Origin: Planococcus citreus | Lineage (GTDB): Bacteria > Bacillota > Bacilli > Bacillales_A > Planococcaceae | Assembly (NCBI RefSeq): GCF_003664125.1 | Contig: NZ_RCCP01000001.1 | Coordinates: forward strand, 620,001-684,000 | Reading direction: 5' to 3' | DNA: 64,000 nucleotides | In this document: positions 29,278 through 38,768 of the stretch, piece by piece | How the letters are laid out: every line of letters begins with the position of its first letter | Position numbering within the stretch: the first letter of the stretch is position 1 | Position numbers and translations under genes: made by a program | The notes under the pieces: generated by a model | Seen by the model: only the letters and a program-made list of their open reading frames with translations | The model's database searches: none | What the model was told of the DNA's origin: nothing

Positions 29278-30459
29278 TCACATTCTCCATAAAGTCACCT
29301 TCTCCGGTTTCTCATTCCGTTCAAGTATGCTTTTGACATCAAAGACATAGCCTTCCTTGCCTTCCAGCAAACGCTCGAATAATTTCCATCCTGTTTTTCG
29401 GTAAGCTTCATGCGGTACCGCAAGTATGACCGAAACCGCTGGAAGCAGTTCCTCCTGTTTTGTCAGCAAAACGCCTCCCACGCATTCCGCCTGGCCCAGT
29501 TCGAGCCTGGCATCCGTGACTTGGACATCCATGCCGTATTCCTGAAGCTCCGAGACGAGTTCGAGCACCCCCGTTTCCGGCACTTCGCTTGTCCCGTCTT
29601 CTTTCGTGAGGCCAAGCACCGTGATGCGCGCTTCGTGGATGATGACTTCGTTCTGGATCAATTTCTTGATAATCCGCTGTGCCACTTGCCTCCCTTTCTG
29701 CTCGCCTTTGCACCAGAATTGGCCCACTCCATGCCATGGCACGGGATTGTCTCCGAGGAGGTCTGGTTCGAATTTGATGAATCCCCGCTTCGTATTGGCG
29801 GTTTCCAATACATCATGCGTATCGATTCCCTGCTGGTTCAAGGTCAGCGCAACTTCATTCATCAATGCGATATTCACTTCTTTTTGGGCGATTTCGAGCA
29901 ATTGGGCGGCTTCTGCGACACGGATCGATTTCGCTTTGTAAATGCCCCCGTCATGGATAGGTTCGAATAAATCTGCCAGATAATCGGTGACGGGGCCGCT
30001 TTGCCCTGCAATCACTTTGCGCATTTTCGCAACCTTGCCTTGCGGTTCACTGCCTTGCCATCTGGATGGTGCGAAACCGACGAAAAATTCCTTTCCGGCG
30101 ACAAAACCTGAATGCTGCTCTATCAAGGGGATGCAAATTTCTTCGGTTGTGCCAGGGTACACCGGGGCTTCAAAAATGAGCACCGAGCCTTTTTTCATAT
30201 GCCTCCCGACAATCCGGCACAACTCCGTAAGCGCATCCAAGGTATAGGCGGGGCGCTTCGATCCGGTCATCAGGAGGATGCCGGCATCAGCCAGTTCGCC
30301 GGCTTGATCGGTAAAAGCAATGCCTTTTTCATCGAATCTTGCTCTTTTGGAGCGATCCGGATCAAATACGATGACCGGATAAACCGTGCCGAACGTTGTT
30401 GCCGCAAGCAAGCTTGTTTCCCCGGCCCCAACAATTGCGATTTTCAAGTTTTCCATCAT
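29278..30459 (-). CDS. Divergent nucleotide-sugar dehydrogenase-like protein
   Basis: A 393-residue relative of UDP-glucose/UDP-ManNAc dehydrogenases. It has the N-terminal dinucleotide fold (IAIVGAGETS), EAPVYPGTTEE, RVAEAAQLLEIAQKEVNIALMNE and a C-terminal domain beginning ITVLGLTKEDGTSEVPETG. The catalytic segment usually reading GGHCIGVDPYYL is replaced by GDNPVPWHGVGQFWC. The nucleophilic Cys is not in its normal place, and RNS after the C-terminal strand is also lost. It may be inactive, have another reaction, or use a displaced Cys. The start overlaps the polymerase stop as ATGA. Normal members would make a uronic acid for the polymer. Confidence 0.75.
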   Translation of the reverse strand: MMENLKIAIVGAGETSLLAATTFGTVYPVIVFDPDRSKRARFDEKGIAFTDQAGELADAGILLMTGSKRPAYTLDALTELCRIVGRHMKKGSVLIFEAPVYPGTTEEICIPLIEQHSGFVAGKEFFVGFAPSRWQGSEPQGKVAKMRKVIAGQSGPVTDYLADLFEPIHDGGIYKAKSIRVAEAAQLLEIAQKEVNIALMNEVALTLNQQGIDTHDVLETANTKRGFIKFEPDLLGDNPVPWHGVGQFWCKGEQKGRQVAQRIIKKLIQNEVIIHEARITVLGLTKEDGTSEVPETGVLELVSELQEYGMDVQVTDARLELGQAECVGGVLLTKQEELLPAVSVILAVPHEAYRKTGWKLFERLLEGKEGYVFDVKSILERNEKPEKVTLWRM

Positions 30460-31739
30460 GAGCCCACCTTCTCCCCCTTTTTCCCCGTCCATTTCATTTT
30501 GGTGAATTCCAGCAATTGCTTGCTATTCGCTGCTCCGAACGACAGCAATAATAGCGGGATGATTTTATTGCGGTGCCGCATCGCCGTTCCGGCACTTTGC
30601 GTCCCGTAGGAATAGATGAAAACGGTCATCCCGATCACCAGCAAGATGAATATTTTCGTGCGCACCGGCATTTCACTCCGGAACAGGCCATAAAGCGTAG
30701 CGCCGATCAGGAACAAATAAACGGTGGAATCAAACAAGAAGCTGACAATGTCCCCGACTCCCCGCCAATCGAGCGGCAGCGGCGAAAACAGGAAGTAGAA
30801 CATTTTGAGCGGCGCAACGAGCAGTGCCGCTATCCCCGATAATCCACTGAAGCTTGCCAGGTAGACTGAACCGCCTTCAGCGAAAATCTCGTAATCGACC
30901 GTTCCGCCTTCTTCCGTGACGAATTTACTCAAGAAGACATCTGAGTTCTGGAAAACGAGGAATGCGATGCCGCCGACAAACAACAAATAGATGAGAGGCG
31001 TCGAAATTTTCCTGCCCATCTTCCCGCGCTCCAACCAGACGAACGAGGCGATATAGACGAGCAGCAAGCCGATCATGCCGGTGTGGAACATCATCGCCAG
31101 AATCGACAACACCACAGCCCAGCCGAACTGGAGGAACGAGCGCTCCCCGATCCAGCGCAGGAAGTAATAAAGCGAAACCGTCGTAAAGAAAATGATCAGC
31201 GCTTCCCGAAGCAGGATGCTCGACATGAAAATACTGTTCGGCATAAGCGTGAAGATGAGCAACGCGATAAAGCTCAATTTCTTCTCGATCTGCAAATAGT
31301 TCAGTGACTTGAAGAGGAACACGGCCGAGAATACCCAGCAGGCGATATTGAGGAATTGCGAGTAAACCCGCTGCTCCCCGATCATGTAGTAGAGCCCTGA
31401 CAGAAACGGCACATATACCGTCGAAGTCTGGTCCAGCGGATATTGCCCGTTAGCCACCATTACGGAAACTTCATGGAAGTATTCCGTATCCGTGCCGCTC
31501 GAGAAAATCCCGATCGACGGAACATACAAGTCGATGAATAAAATGACCACCCGCACCGCGAACCCGGCAAAAATGACGAACAGCCATTCATTCTTCAAAT
31601 TGCGGTATAGATACAACGAAATGGCGACGATTCCTGTAAAGACGAGAAGCATCCCATATCCATCACCTGCCGGAAGAAAATCTTTGATTAAAAACGTTGC
31701 CAGAATCTGTATCACAAAAAATCCAAGTACATAAATCAT
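30456..31739 (-). CDS. Polytopic membrane protein, polysaccharide polymerase or GT-C-like
   Basis: A 427-residue membrane protein with about ten to eleven helices. A conserved-looking external loop after the third helix (GIFSSGTDTEYFHEVSVMVANGQYPLD, acidic residues with a nearby Tyr) and the arginine in SILLREALIIF resemble GT-C-fold transferases and EpsG/Wzy-like polymerases. Position between the flippase gene and the sugar enzymes supports a Wzy-type role. The family assignment is by topology and context, not by strong motifs. Confidence 0.6.
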   Translation of the reverse strand: MIYVLGFFVIQILATFLIKDFLPAGDGYGMLLVFTGIVAISLYLYRNLKNEWLFVIFAGFAVRVVILFIDLYVPSIGIFSSGTDTEYFHEVSVMVANGQYPLDQTSTVYVPFLSGLYYMIGEQRVYSQFLNIACWVFSAVFLFKSLNYLQIEKKLSFIALLIFTLMPNSIFMSSILLREALIIFFTTVSLYYFLRWIGERSFLQFGWAVVLSILAMMFHTGMIGLLLVYIASFVWLERGKMGRKISTPLIYLLFVGGIAFLVFQNSDVFLSKFVTEEGGTVDYEIFAEGGSVYLASFSGLSGIAALLVAPLKMFYFLFSPLPLDWRGVGDIVSFLFDSTVYLFLIGATLYGLFRSEMPVRTKIFILLVIGMTVFIYSYGTQSAGTAMRHRNKIIPLLLLSFGAANSKQLLEFTKMKWTGKKGEKVGS

Positions 31740-31758
31740 GAACCCCCACCCCCTTCTT

Positions 31759-33273
31759 TCAACGTTTCGCCAATGCCATCAATCGCGACTTGTAGTAGGC
31801 GATATCGCTCAATTGCAGCGCCCACAGCATCGCCGCATAAACAATGACCCCCGTCAATACGCCGATGAACAATGCCGGAATATCGCCCACTGCCAGTAAG
31901 GAAACCGTGAATGCCGTTCTTGCCGCGATGCCCATGACGATTGCGGCGAATATGCCTTTCGCCAAGTCGACCATAAGCCGCCGACTGTCGAGCGAACCGA
32001 TTTTCCGGACCAGCGATGCATACAACAGCACCGTACTGACGATTGCCGCGATGCTGGTCGCAAGCGCCAAGCCGTTCAGCCCGATAACGCGTGATAGCAC
32101 CAGGTTCAATGCGACATTCAAAAACATCGCGCCGAATGCGTTGATCATCGGCGTCCGTGAATCTTCCAAGGAATAAAACACTTTCGACAACACTTCACGC
32201 AGACCGAAACCGAGCAAGCCCAGCGCGTAGAAGAACAACAAACCCGTCGTCATCGCAATGGCACGTTCCTCGAACGCCCCGCGCCCGAACAACAGCTCCG
32301 TAATCTGCCGGGCAAAAATCATCATGCCGACCGCAGCGGGAATGACAATCAACGACACCGTCGTAATGATCTTGCCGACGACGCCTTTCAATTCCTCCAT
32401 ATTTTTCCTCACAGCCAATTTCGAGATTTTCGGGAACATCACTTTCACGACCGCCAGCACGAAGATGGCTTGGACGAAGAATACGATGCGGTGCGCATAG
32501 GTCAATGCGGATATCCCGCCTTCCGCCAACTGCGAAGCGATCGTCCGGTCGACCAGGATATTGACTTGGTCAGCCGATACCCCGATGATGACCGGAATCG
32601 CGAGCATCATCATCTGCTTCAAATCACGGTCTTTCAGGTTCAGCACCATTTGATGGCGATAGCCGCTTTTGCGTATTGCCGGCACCATGTACAGAAACTG
32701 CACGATGACCGCAATGACCGTTCCGATGGCAAGCATCATGATGTCCATTTTCGAACTGACCACAATCGTCGTGATCAGCAGCACATTCAGCGGCAAGCCG
32801 CTCAGCACCGTCGGCAGGAATCGGTCCTTCACTTCCAGATAGCTGGTGAAAATGAAGATCAGGGCGGTGAAGTAGAGCGTCAGCGAAATGATCCGCGTGA
32901 ACAGCACCGCGATGCGCAGCGTCTCCCCTTCGAACCCGTAAGCGAATAGTTTGACGATCGGCACCGGGAACACCAAGAGCAAGATGACCAACACCGTTGA
33001 CAACAGCATGACCGCGTTGGTGACGTTCGCTGTAAAGCGCTCTGCCGCTACATCGCCCCGCTCTTCACGGATTTTCGTGTAGACCGGGATGTAGCTCGCG
33101 GCGATGCCCATGCCGATAAACGCAAAGAACACTGTCGGGATATCGGTCGAGATCAAGTAGGCGTCGGTCAATCCATCGGCACCGTAGAAAAACGATAGGA
33201 AGATATCCCGTGAAAAGCCGAGAACTTTCGTGATGATGACGACGAACATGATGGCGATGACTGTTTTTTCCAT
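31759..33273 (-). CDS. MurJ/Wzx-type lipid-linked oligosaccharide flippase
   Basis: A 504-residue MVF-family protein with about fourteen membrane helices. Visible family traits are the N-terminal 'KVLGFSRDIFLSFFYGADGLTDAYLIS', 'AASYIPVYTKIREE', the internal VDRTIASQL and GRGAFEERA. Members flip lipid II or teichuronic/exopolysaccharide precursors; as the first gene of a polysaccharide operon it most likely exports this operon's repeat unit. ATG of MEKTV follows AGAGGTTG. A direct-repeat promoter lies about 140 bp upstream, giving a long leader. Confidence 0.85.
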   Translation of the reverse strand: MEKTVIAIMFVVIITKVLGFSRDIFLSFFYGADGLTDAYLISTDIPTVFFAFIGMGIAASYIPVYTKIREERGDVAAERFTANVTNAVMLLSTVLVILLLVFPVPIVKLFAYGFEGETLRIAVLFTRIISLTLYFTALIFIFTSYLEVKDRFLPTVLSGLPLNVLLITTIVVSSKMDIMMLAIGTVIAVIVQFLYMVPAIRKSGYRHQMVLNLKDRDLKQMMMLAIPVIIGVSADQVNILVDRTIASQLAEGGISALTYAHRIVFFVQAIFVLAVVKVMFPKISKLAVRKNMEELKGVVGKIITTVSLIVIPAAVGMMIFARQITELLFGRGAFEERAIAMTTGLLFFYALGLLGFGLREVLSKVFYSLEDSRTPMINAFGAMFLNVALNLVLSRVIGLNGLALATSIAAIVSTVLLYASLVRKIGSLDSRRLMVDLAKGIFAAIVMGIAARTAFTVSLLAVGDIPALFIGVLTGVIVYAAMLWALQLSDIAYYKSRLMALAKR

Positions 33274-33414
33274 AGTTTCAACCTCTTTTGCGTTCATTCT
33301 GGAAGCCAAGATCCGCTCCCGAAGCAGTGATGCAGCATATCATTTGATCCGGCCATCTGTTTGCGGCGGCGATCCTCCTTAGAATTTGGCGCGGACGGAA
33401 TCCTGTTGTTGTTA

Positions 33415-33447
33415 ATCCTAGGGGGCAGAGGTTAAAAGAGGGTTAAA
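33415..33447 (-). promoter_or_regulatory. Direct-repeat promoter of the polysaccharide operon
   Basis: On the minus strand: TTTAACC, four bases, TTTAACC, nine bases, TAGGAT. The two heptamers are exact and 11 bp apart (one helical turn), placed where a -35 element would be, and TAGGAT serves as -10. The same layout precedes three other units in this window. It suggests an activator bound as a head-to-tail dimer, such as a response regulator; PhoP boxes (TTAACA repeats, 11-bp period) are the closest known comparison. Confidence 0.7.
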
Positions 33448-33619
33448 CTGTTTAGGTGTTTTGAAAAAGCTTTGGATAATTCGAAATATTTTAATAGAGA
33501 AGATTGCAATCGGAACTTTTATGTGGAGGAGATTGCGCTTGAAGGGGACGCTTGGGACCGGTCATGCAGATGATGAGACAGGACTTCGTCATTTTGAATA
33601 TGAATAATAGAGATAGTGG

Positions 33620-33878
33620 AAGAGACTTCGCTTCAAGGGGACGCTTTCTGAGGGGGCCGGCTTCAGCCGCTTCCCTCGCTAGCGCTCAGTCCAGGGCACC
33701 TAGTTTCTCTGTGTTCGAGCATCACGAGAAAACCGTTGCTCCCACATCTGCTCAACCCTCACTATGTTCGGGCATCGCACAAAAACATTTGCTGCACAGA
33801 TGCGTCGCAAATGAATGGACTCGGCTCCCCCTCGCCATCCATTCGCCCCTTTCCGCTTCATCTCTAGTTTTAGAATGG
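33620..33878 (-). repeat. Degenerate GC-rich intergenic repeat
   Basis: Reading the minus strand, it begins CTAGAGATGAAGCGGAAAGG and ends in GAAAGCGTCCCCTTGAAGCG. The same start and end occur in the repeats near 38.8, 46.4 and 55.4 kb. It is expanded by unrelated sequence in the middle. A second fragment of its end (CGCTTGAAGGGGACGCTT) lies just before it, near 33,537. The 128-codon frame crossing it has no ribosome site and is not credible. Confidence 0.5.
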
Positions 33879-33980
33879 ACGGCATGCTTTCTTCCATTGG
33901 TATTTGCGTCAATAATTTTATACATCCTTCCAAGATAAAAGGTGAAAGTTATAACATCTTTATAATTGCTATATCCAAAT

Positions 33981-34195
33981 AAGCGTCTCCCACTAGTGGA
34001 TGAATATAAGAAAAAGATGCTTCATCACTCAAAAGCATCAATGAGATCTATTAGCCGAACCGCGCATATGGGCGAGCCGACGCCATAAGACAAGTGCCCT
34101 TCTTGGCTTATGGCTAAAGGCCAGCCCTAAGCGGGACGCGGCTGCTTCGTGATGAAAAGATCGACAAACCACTCGTCTCACTCACAAGCCTAAAT
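33981..34195 (+). repeat. Structured repeat, copy A (91-nt core at 34053-34143)
   Basis: First of two tandem units of about 216 bp; a third unit start lies at 34412. The core folds into nested stems. P1 is AGCCG/CGGCT (core positions 1-5 with 87-91). P2 is GGGC/GCCC and GCC/GGC with a GA/CA internal loop. P3 is GCCATAAG/CTTATGGC. P4 is CAAG/CTTG with a 7-nt loop. Compared with the other copies, bases change in pairs, so the fold appears to be kept by selection. Flanks such as AAGCGTCTCCCACTAG at the unit start are also shared. No known RNA family is recognised. Confidence 0.75.
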
Positions 34196-34411
34196 AAGCA
34201 TCATCCACCAGCGGATGATCACGAGAAAATAACATACTTCGTCAATTAGCGAATTCAGTAGAATGTAAAAGCCGAACCGCGCTCACGGGCGAGCCGGAGT
34301 AATGAGACAAGTGTTCTTCTTGGCTCATTGCGGGAGGCCAGCCCAAAGCGGGAGGCGGCTAACTGGTGAAGAATTATCTAAAGGCATTCCACTTCTCTCG
34401 CCAGTCCGACT
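34196..34411 (+). repeat. Structured repeat, copy B (91-nt core at 34270-34360)
   Basis: Second tandem unit. The core again is exactly 91 nt, with P3 changed to GTAATGAG/CTCATTGC (one U-G pair) and P2 kept as GGGC/GCCC. The 3' flank (AACTGGTGAAGAATTATCTA, then AAGGCATTCCACTT) is also found in the core-less copy near 38.5 kb. It lies upstream (in plus-strand terms) of the terminator of the FemAB operon, which runs the other way. Confidence 0.75.
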
Positions 34412-34516
34412 AAGCATCACCAGCAAATGGATTAAATTGATGGATAGAGATATGCCATCTCGCTAGCTAATCCAGCTAACCTTCCCGTTACCCAAAGATT
34501 TTCAGCAACATGACAA

Positions 34517-34547
34517 TAAAAAAAGCCCGCAAAAAATGCTGCGGGCA
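34517..34547 (-). terminator. Terminator of the three-gene FemAB operon
   Basis: GCCCGCA/TGCGGGC stem with seven T on the minus strand, 20 bp after the last FemAB stop codon. Confidence 0.85.
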
Positions 34548-34567
34548 CTTTGGGATTTCATAAAGTT

Positions 34568-35575
34568 TCATACGCTGCTCAATTGCTTGCTGGCATTCGC
34601 CCGGTATGCGGGGAAGAATGATTCCGCCGCATTGGCTCTGGACTTTTTGCAGAGCTCTTCATAAATCTCGGCGTTCCAGATTTTCCGGCCGGTATAAAAG
34701 CGGAAGCCCGTATGCTGGCCGAACTTTTTCTTGAATTTGTAAAGTGGATCTTCCTCGTCGTTTGTCCGGCCGCCCCCTGCATGGATCAGCTTGACGCCGT
34801 TCTCTTTGCCCCAACGCACAGCGCCGTATTGCAAAACGTAGATCGGCGACAGTTGATGGAAATCGTGGATAGTGCCCGAAAGATGCGTGTGCAAAATGCC
34901 GTCATACAGAAAGTGCAGCTCTGCAGCGATCACTTGCCCGTCATAAATGGCTTCAGCCAAAACAATTTTATCGGCGAATTTCAGCAGGCAGCTATCGAAA
35001 TACGTATCATCAAAGAAATAATAGGAATCGGCGTGGACGCGGCTCATCGTTTCATAGTAGATTTCCTTGAAACGGCCCAGGTCGCTCGGCGCAACGGTGA
35101 TGCGGCACGTAACGCCTGCATTCAGCGAACGGCGCAAAGTTTTTCTGGCGGATTTTGAAAACTCGGACGCAACCGGATCGTCGAAGCCGTCGAGTGTCGT
35201 CCCGACGGTTTCACGCTGGAACGTGACATCGTAGCAATTGGAAAAGTCGCGAGCGTTGTCGAAGATCGGATGAAAGCGGACGAATTCGCTAACGATGCGT
35301 TGGTCCTTGCAGTATTCACGGAAAGCATGCTCAAAAGCACTGACCAAATCGGAATGGCACCCTGTCGCACAGCGCATGATCCGCGGGCCGCCGTAACCAT
35401 AAGGTGTGATGGCGTCATACCATCTCTCCCCATGCACCATCATCGGAATTTCGCGTTTGATAAACAGATGCCTGATTTCGCCGTATGCGCTTTGGAACAC
35501 GAATTCCTCGCATACTCCGTGCTCCATCCTTTCGTAAAGCTTGCCGTAAGCTTCTTCAAAAAACAGGTCATTCAA
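34568..35575 (-). CDS. FemAB-like aminoacyltransferase (GNAT fold), paralogue 3
   Basis: A 335-residue protein of the FemAB/BioF2-type double-GNAT superfamily. In peptidoglycan-bridge enzymes such domains move an amino acid from aminoacyl-tRNA to an acceptor amine. Conserved blocks shared by the three tandem paralogues are FFEEAYGKLYE at the start, TPYGYGGP, ISEF/VSEFVRFHP, SEFSKSARKTLRRSLNAGV, HTHLSGT, and GGGRTNDEEDPLYKFKKKFG. The start appears to be TTG nine bases after AAAGGAA, giving exactly the same length as its paralogues. Last gene of the operon. The acceptor is unknown; the neighbouring polysaccharide operon suggests an envelope polymer. Confidence 0.8.
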   Translation of the reverse strand: MNDLFFEEAYGKLYERMEHGVCEEFVFQSAYGEIRHLFIKREIPMMVHGERWYDAITPYGYGGPRIMRCATGCHSDLVSAFEHAFREYCKDQRIVSEFVRFHPIFDNARDFSNCYDVTFQRETVGTTLDGFDDPVASEFSKSARKTLRRSLNAGVTCRITVAPSDLGRFKEIYYETMSRVHADSYYFFDDTYFDSCLLKFADKIVLAEAIYDGQVIAAELHFLYDGILHTHLSGTIHDFHQLSPIYVLQYGAVRWGKENGVKLIHAGGGRTNDEEDPLYKFKKKFGQHTGFRFYTGRKIWNAEIYEELCKKSRANAAESFFPAYRANASKQLSSV

Positions 35576-35605
35576 TGGATCCACTTCCTTTCATCATGTG
35601 CCGCC

Positions 35606-36613
35606 CTAGACACGGCTCGCTTCCAAATGCTTTTTACAGCGGTAAGCCGGGAAATACTCGGTCGCTGCATCGGCCGCATTGAGTTCGCATAATTTCCTAT
35701 AGATCGGCTTGTTCCATATTTTCTTTCCGATATAGAAGTCAAATCGGGTATTCTTGCCGAACTGCCTCTTGAACATCAGCAAATTATCATTCGGGTCGTT
35801 AGTCCTTCCGCCCCCGTCATGAATGAGCCGATAACCGTTCGCTTTTCCCCAAACCGTCAGTGCATATTGCAACACGTAGGCAGGATAGGCGTGATTGTAA
35901 TCGCTTAAAGTCCCTGACAGATGCGTGTGGAGGCGGTCTTCGTAGGCGAAGTTCAACCCCATGCCTATCACTTGCCCATCATAGATCGCTTTTGTCAAAA
36001 CGATGCGGTCGGCAAAATATTTTAGGCATTCCGTGAAATAATCTTCCTCGAAATAATAATAGGCATCCGCATTATTGCGGTTCATCGTTTCATGATAGAT
36101 GTCTTTGAACTCGCCCAGGCTAACGGGATTTTCGATGATCTCGTAAACCACGCCTGCCTCAAGCGCTTTGCGGATATTCTTGCGTGTCGATTTGGAAAAC
36201 TCACTTTGAACCGGGTCCTCGTAAGCCGCCAGGTTAGTCCCTACCGTCTCGCGCAAATAACGCACCTCATAGCAATCTTCAAAATCCAAGGCATTGCCGA
36301 TGACCGGGTGGAACCGGACGAACTCACTGACAATGCCGTGTTCCGAGCAATAGTCCCCGAAAGCTTGCTCGAACGCCTCCACCAATTGGGCTTTTCTTCC
36401 TTCTGCACATTTTTTGATGACCGGCCCTCCATAGCCATACGGAGTCACAATGTCGAAATATGGTCCACCTGTTACGGGAATCGGGATCTCACGGCGGATA
36501 AACTGATGACGCACACAGCCAAGCGGATGTTCAAACTCGAACACTTCGCACCGGCCATTCTCGATCACTTCGTACAATCGGCCGTAATTTTTTTCGAAAA
36601 ACAAATCCTTCAC
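35606..36613 (-). CDS. FemAB-like aminoacyltransferase, paralogue 2
   Basis: Middle gene of the tandem trio, 335 residues from a GTG start. It keeps FFEKNYGRLYE, TPYGYGGPVI, VSEFVRFHPV, SEFSKSTRKNIRKALEAGV, HTHLSGT and GGGRTNDPNDNLLMFKRQFG. The trio differ mainly in the middle of each GNAT half, so they may add different residues in sequence, as FemX, FemA and FemB do in staphylococci. Gaps to its neighbours are 30 and 60 bp, with no terminator between. Confidence 0.8.
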   Translation of the reverse strand: MKDLFFEKNYGRLYEVIENGRCEVFEFEHPLGCVRHQFIRREIPIPVTGGPYFDIVTPYGYGGPVIKKCAEGRKAQLVEAFEQAFGDYCSEHGIVSEFVRFHPVIGNALDFEDCYEVRYLRETVGTNLAAYEDPVQSEFSKSTRKNIRKALEAGVVYEIIENPVSLGEFKDIYHETMNRNNADAYYYFEEDYFTECLKYFADRIVLTKAIYDGQVIGMGLNFAYEDRLHTHLSGTLSDYNHAYPAYVLQYALTVWGKANGYRLIHDGGGRTNDPNDNLLMFKRQFGKNTRFDFYIGKKIWNKPIYRKLCELNAADAATEYFPAYRCKKHLEASRV

Positions 36614-36673
36614 ATGCTAAACCCCATTTCTGCTTATGTTGTTTGTGCCTGCTCCCCCTCTGTTTTCTCTCTG

Positions 36674-37681
36674 TCAGACCTCGCTCGCCTCTTTTACCGG
36701 CCGTTTCCGGTATGCTGGAAAGAACTCATCCCCTACGGCAGTGTTCGCTTCTTGGCAAAGCTTTCTGTACACCTCTTCATTCCATATTTTTTGGCCGCTA
36801 TAGAATGAAAACTTAGTATGGTGGGCAAATTGCTGTTTAAACCGAAGCAGGTTATCGTCCGGGCTATTTGTTCGCCCGCCTCCACCGTGGATGAGCTTGA
36901 TGCCATGCTCTTTAGCCCACAAGACCGTAGCGTACTGCATGATGTAAACCGGCGATAGATGATGGAATGCTTCATATGTTCCGGACAAATGCGTATGGAT
37001 CAGATCGTTGTAGACAAATTGCAATTCCATGCCGATCACTTCGCCCTCATACAGTGCTTCGACCAGCAATAATCTCTCCCCGAACGACTCGAGCAATTGA
37101 GTGAAATACTTTTCACTGAAGTAATAGAACGAATCGGCATGATTGCGGTCCATCGTCGCAAAATAAATCCGCTGGAACTCCCGCAGGTCGCGTGGCCCAA
37201 GCGTCACCCTGAACTCAACGCCATCACGCAGCGCTTTGCGGATGTTCTTGCGGGCAGAAGCGCTGAACTCCGCTTCAACCGGATCGTCATAGGCATCGAC
37301 CGTGGTTCCGACCGTGTCGCGCAGGTAGCGTACTTCGTAGCTCTTTTCGAAATCCTTTGCATTATCGAGCACCGGATGGAACCGGATAAATTCACTGACC
37401 ACGCCTTCTTCTTCGCAATACTCAGCGAATGCTTCCATAAACGCGGATGCCAGCTCTTCCCGATGTTCCGGTTCACAGCCCGTCATCAACGGCCCTCCAT
37501 ATCCGTAAGGCGTGACGATATCGAAGTAACGATTAGACCCGAGCAATATCGGAATCTCCCGCTTGATGAACAGATGCCGGACACGCCCGAGCGAATGATT
37601 GAACTCGAATATTTGGCAAACGCCTTTTTCTATTTCTTCGTACAACTTTCCATAACGCTCATCGAAATAAAGATCCCCCAT
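36674..37681 (-). CDS. FemAB-like aminoacyltransferase, paralogue 1
   Basis: First gene of the trio, 335 residues from the ATG of MGDLYFDERYGKLYE, just after GAAGGA. The longer ORF would start at the transcription start predicted from the promoter and is rejected. Shared blocks are TPYGYGGPLM, VSEFIRFHPVLDNAKDFEKSY, AEFSASARKNIRKALRDGV, HTHLSGT and GGGRTNSPDDNLLRFKQQF. The direct-repeat promoter lies about 110 bp upstream of this start. Confidence 0.8.
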   Translation of the reverse strand: MGDLYFDERYGKLYEEIEKGVCQIFEFNHSLGRVRHLFIKREIPILLGSNRYFDIVTPYGYGGPLMTGCEPEHREELASAFMEAFAEYCEEEGVVSEFIRFHPVLDNAKDFEKSYEVRYLRDTVGTTVDAYDDPVEAEFSASARKNIRKALRDGVEFRVTLGPRDLREFQRIYFATMDRNHADSFYYFSEKYFTQLLESFGERLLLVEALYEGEVIGMELQFVYNDLIHTHLSGTYEAFHHLSPVYIMQYATVLWAKEHGIKLIHGGGGRTNSPDDNLLRFKQQFAHHTKFSFYSGQKIWNEEVYRKLCQEANTAVGDEFFPAYRKRPVKEASEV

Positions 37682-37791
37682 CATCTTTTCCTTCTTTCTC
37701 GTTGTAAGTTGCGAATACTTCCCCCCAATGCCTGGTGGAGTTCCTGCCATCGCATGCACTCCTTTCCAAATGAAACCCTTCATTAGCCCCT

Positions 37792-37824
37792 ATCCTAAAA
37801 GGCCTAGGTTAAAGACAGGTTAAA
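37792..37824 (-). promoter_or_regulatory. Direct-repeat promoter of the FemAB operon
   Basis: Minus strand: TTTAACC, TGTC, TTTAACC, nine bases, TAGGAT. Both heptamers and the -10 are identical to those before the polysaccharide operon, while the spacer bases differ. This points to shared regulation, not to a recent duplication. Confidence 0.72.
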
Positions 37825-37900
37825 CAAGCCTGGAATTTTTTTAATACTTGTATATAGACAAAATCGCCCGAAAAGGGGACAACATTCTTTGCGAAAATGA

Positions 37901-38437
<537 letters not shown>

Positions 38438-38439
38438 GA

Positions 38440-38469
38440 AAGAGGCTTCCAATTGGGAGCCTCTTTTTC
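38440..38469 (+). terminator. Terminator of the hmoB-like gene
   Basis: AAGAGGCTTCC/GGGAGCCTCTT stem followed by TTTTT. Confidence 0.85.
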
Positions 38470-38489
38470 TGTGGAGAAGTATGTGTGCA

Positions 38490-38660
38490 TCGATATATTT
38501 GAGTGGATTAGACAGATGCGCAAAGTGGAATGCCTTTGGACATTTCTTCGTTAGCTAGCCCTTGCACGCGGTTCGGCTGATAGATTTCACTATATTTTGC
38601 ATGCGAAGAAGTGTCGCTGTTCATTGTCTTCATCCGCTGACGCCGACACTTAGTTGGACT
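38490..38660 (-). repeat. Structured repeat, copy F: flanks kept, 91-nt core lost
   Basis: Reading the minus strand, this shows the unit flank (GCGGATGAAG ... GAAATCTATC), the first 12 core bases AGCCGAACCGCG at 38567-38578, seven odd bases, and then the 3' flank of copy B (GCTAGCTAACGAAG, AAGGCATTCCACTT). The hairpin core from about core position 13 to 90 is absent. It is in the opposite orientation to copies A-E. So the element can be in either orientation, and this copy appears to be a deletion derivative. Confidence 0.6.
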
Positions 38661-38768
38661 TGATAGCTCCGAAGATGTTTGGTGTCTATTCAATGTGTTG
38701 AGTCAGAGCTGTCCAAACTATTCATGCTAATTTCAATGACAGATGAATCTCATTCATTTCCACACTAA

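Noticed and set aside
33552-33938. 128-codon frame in the repeat-rich gap
   Set aside because: Lies across a degenerate repeat; translation is Ser/Arg-rich with no ribosome site.
34053-34143. c-di-GMP riboswitch or another known riboswitch
   Set aside because: c-di-GMP genes occur in the window, so I compared the core, but conserved GEMM positions are absent and the element is not in a gene leader.
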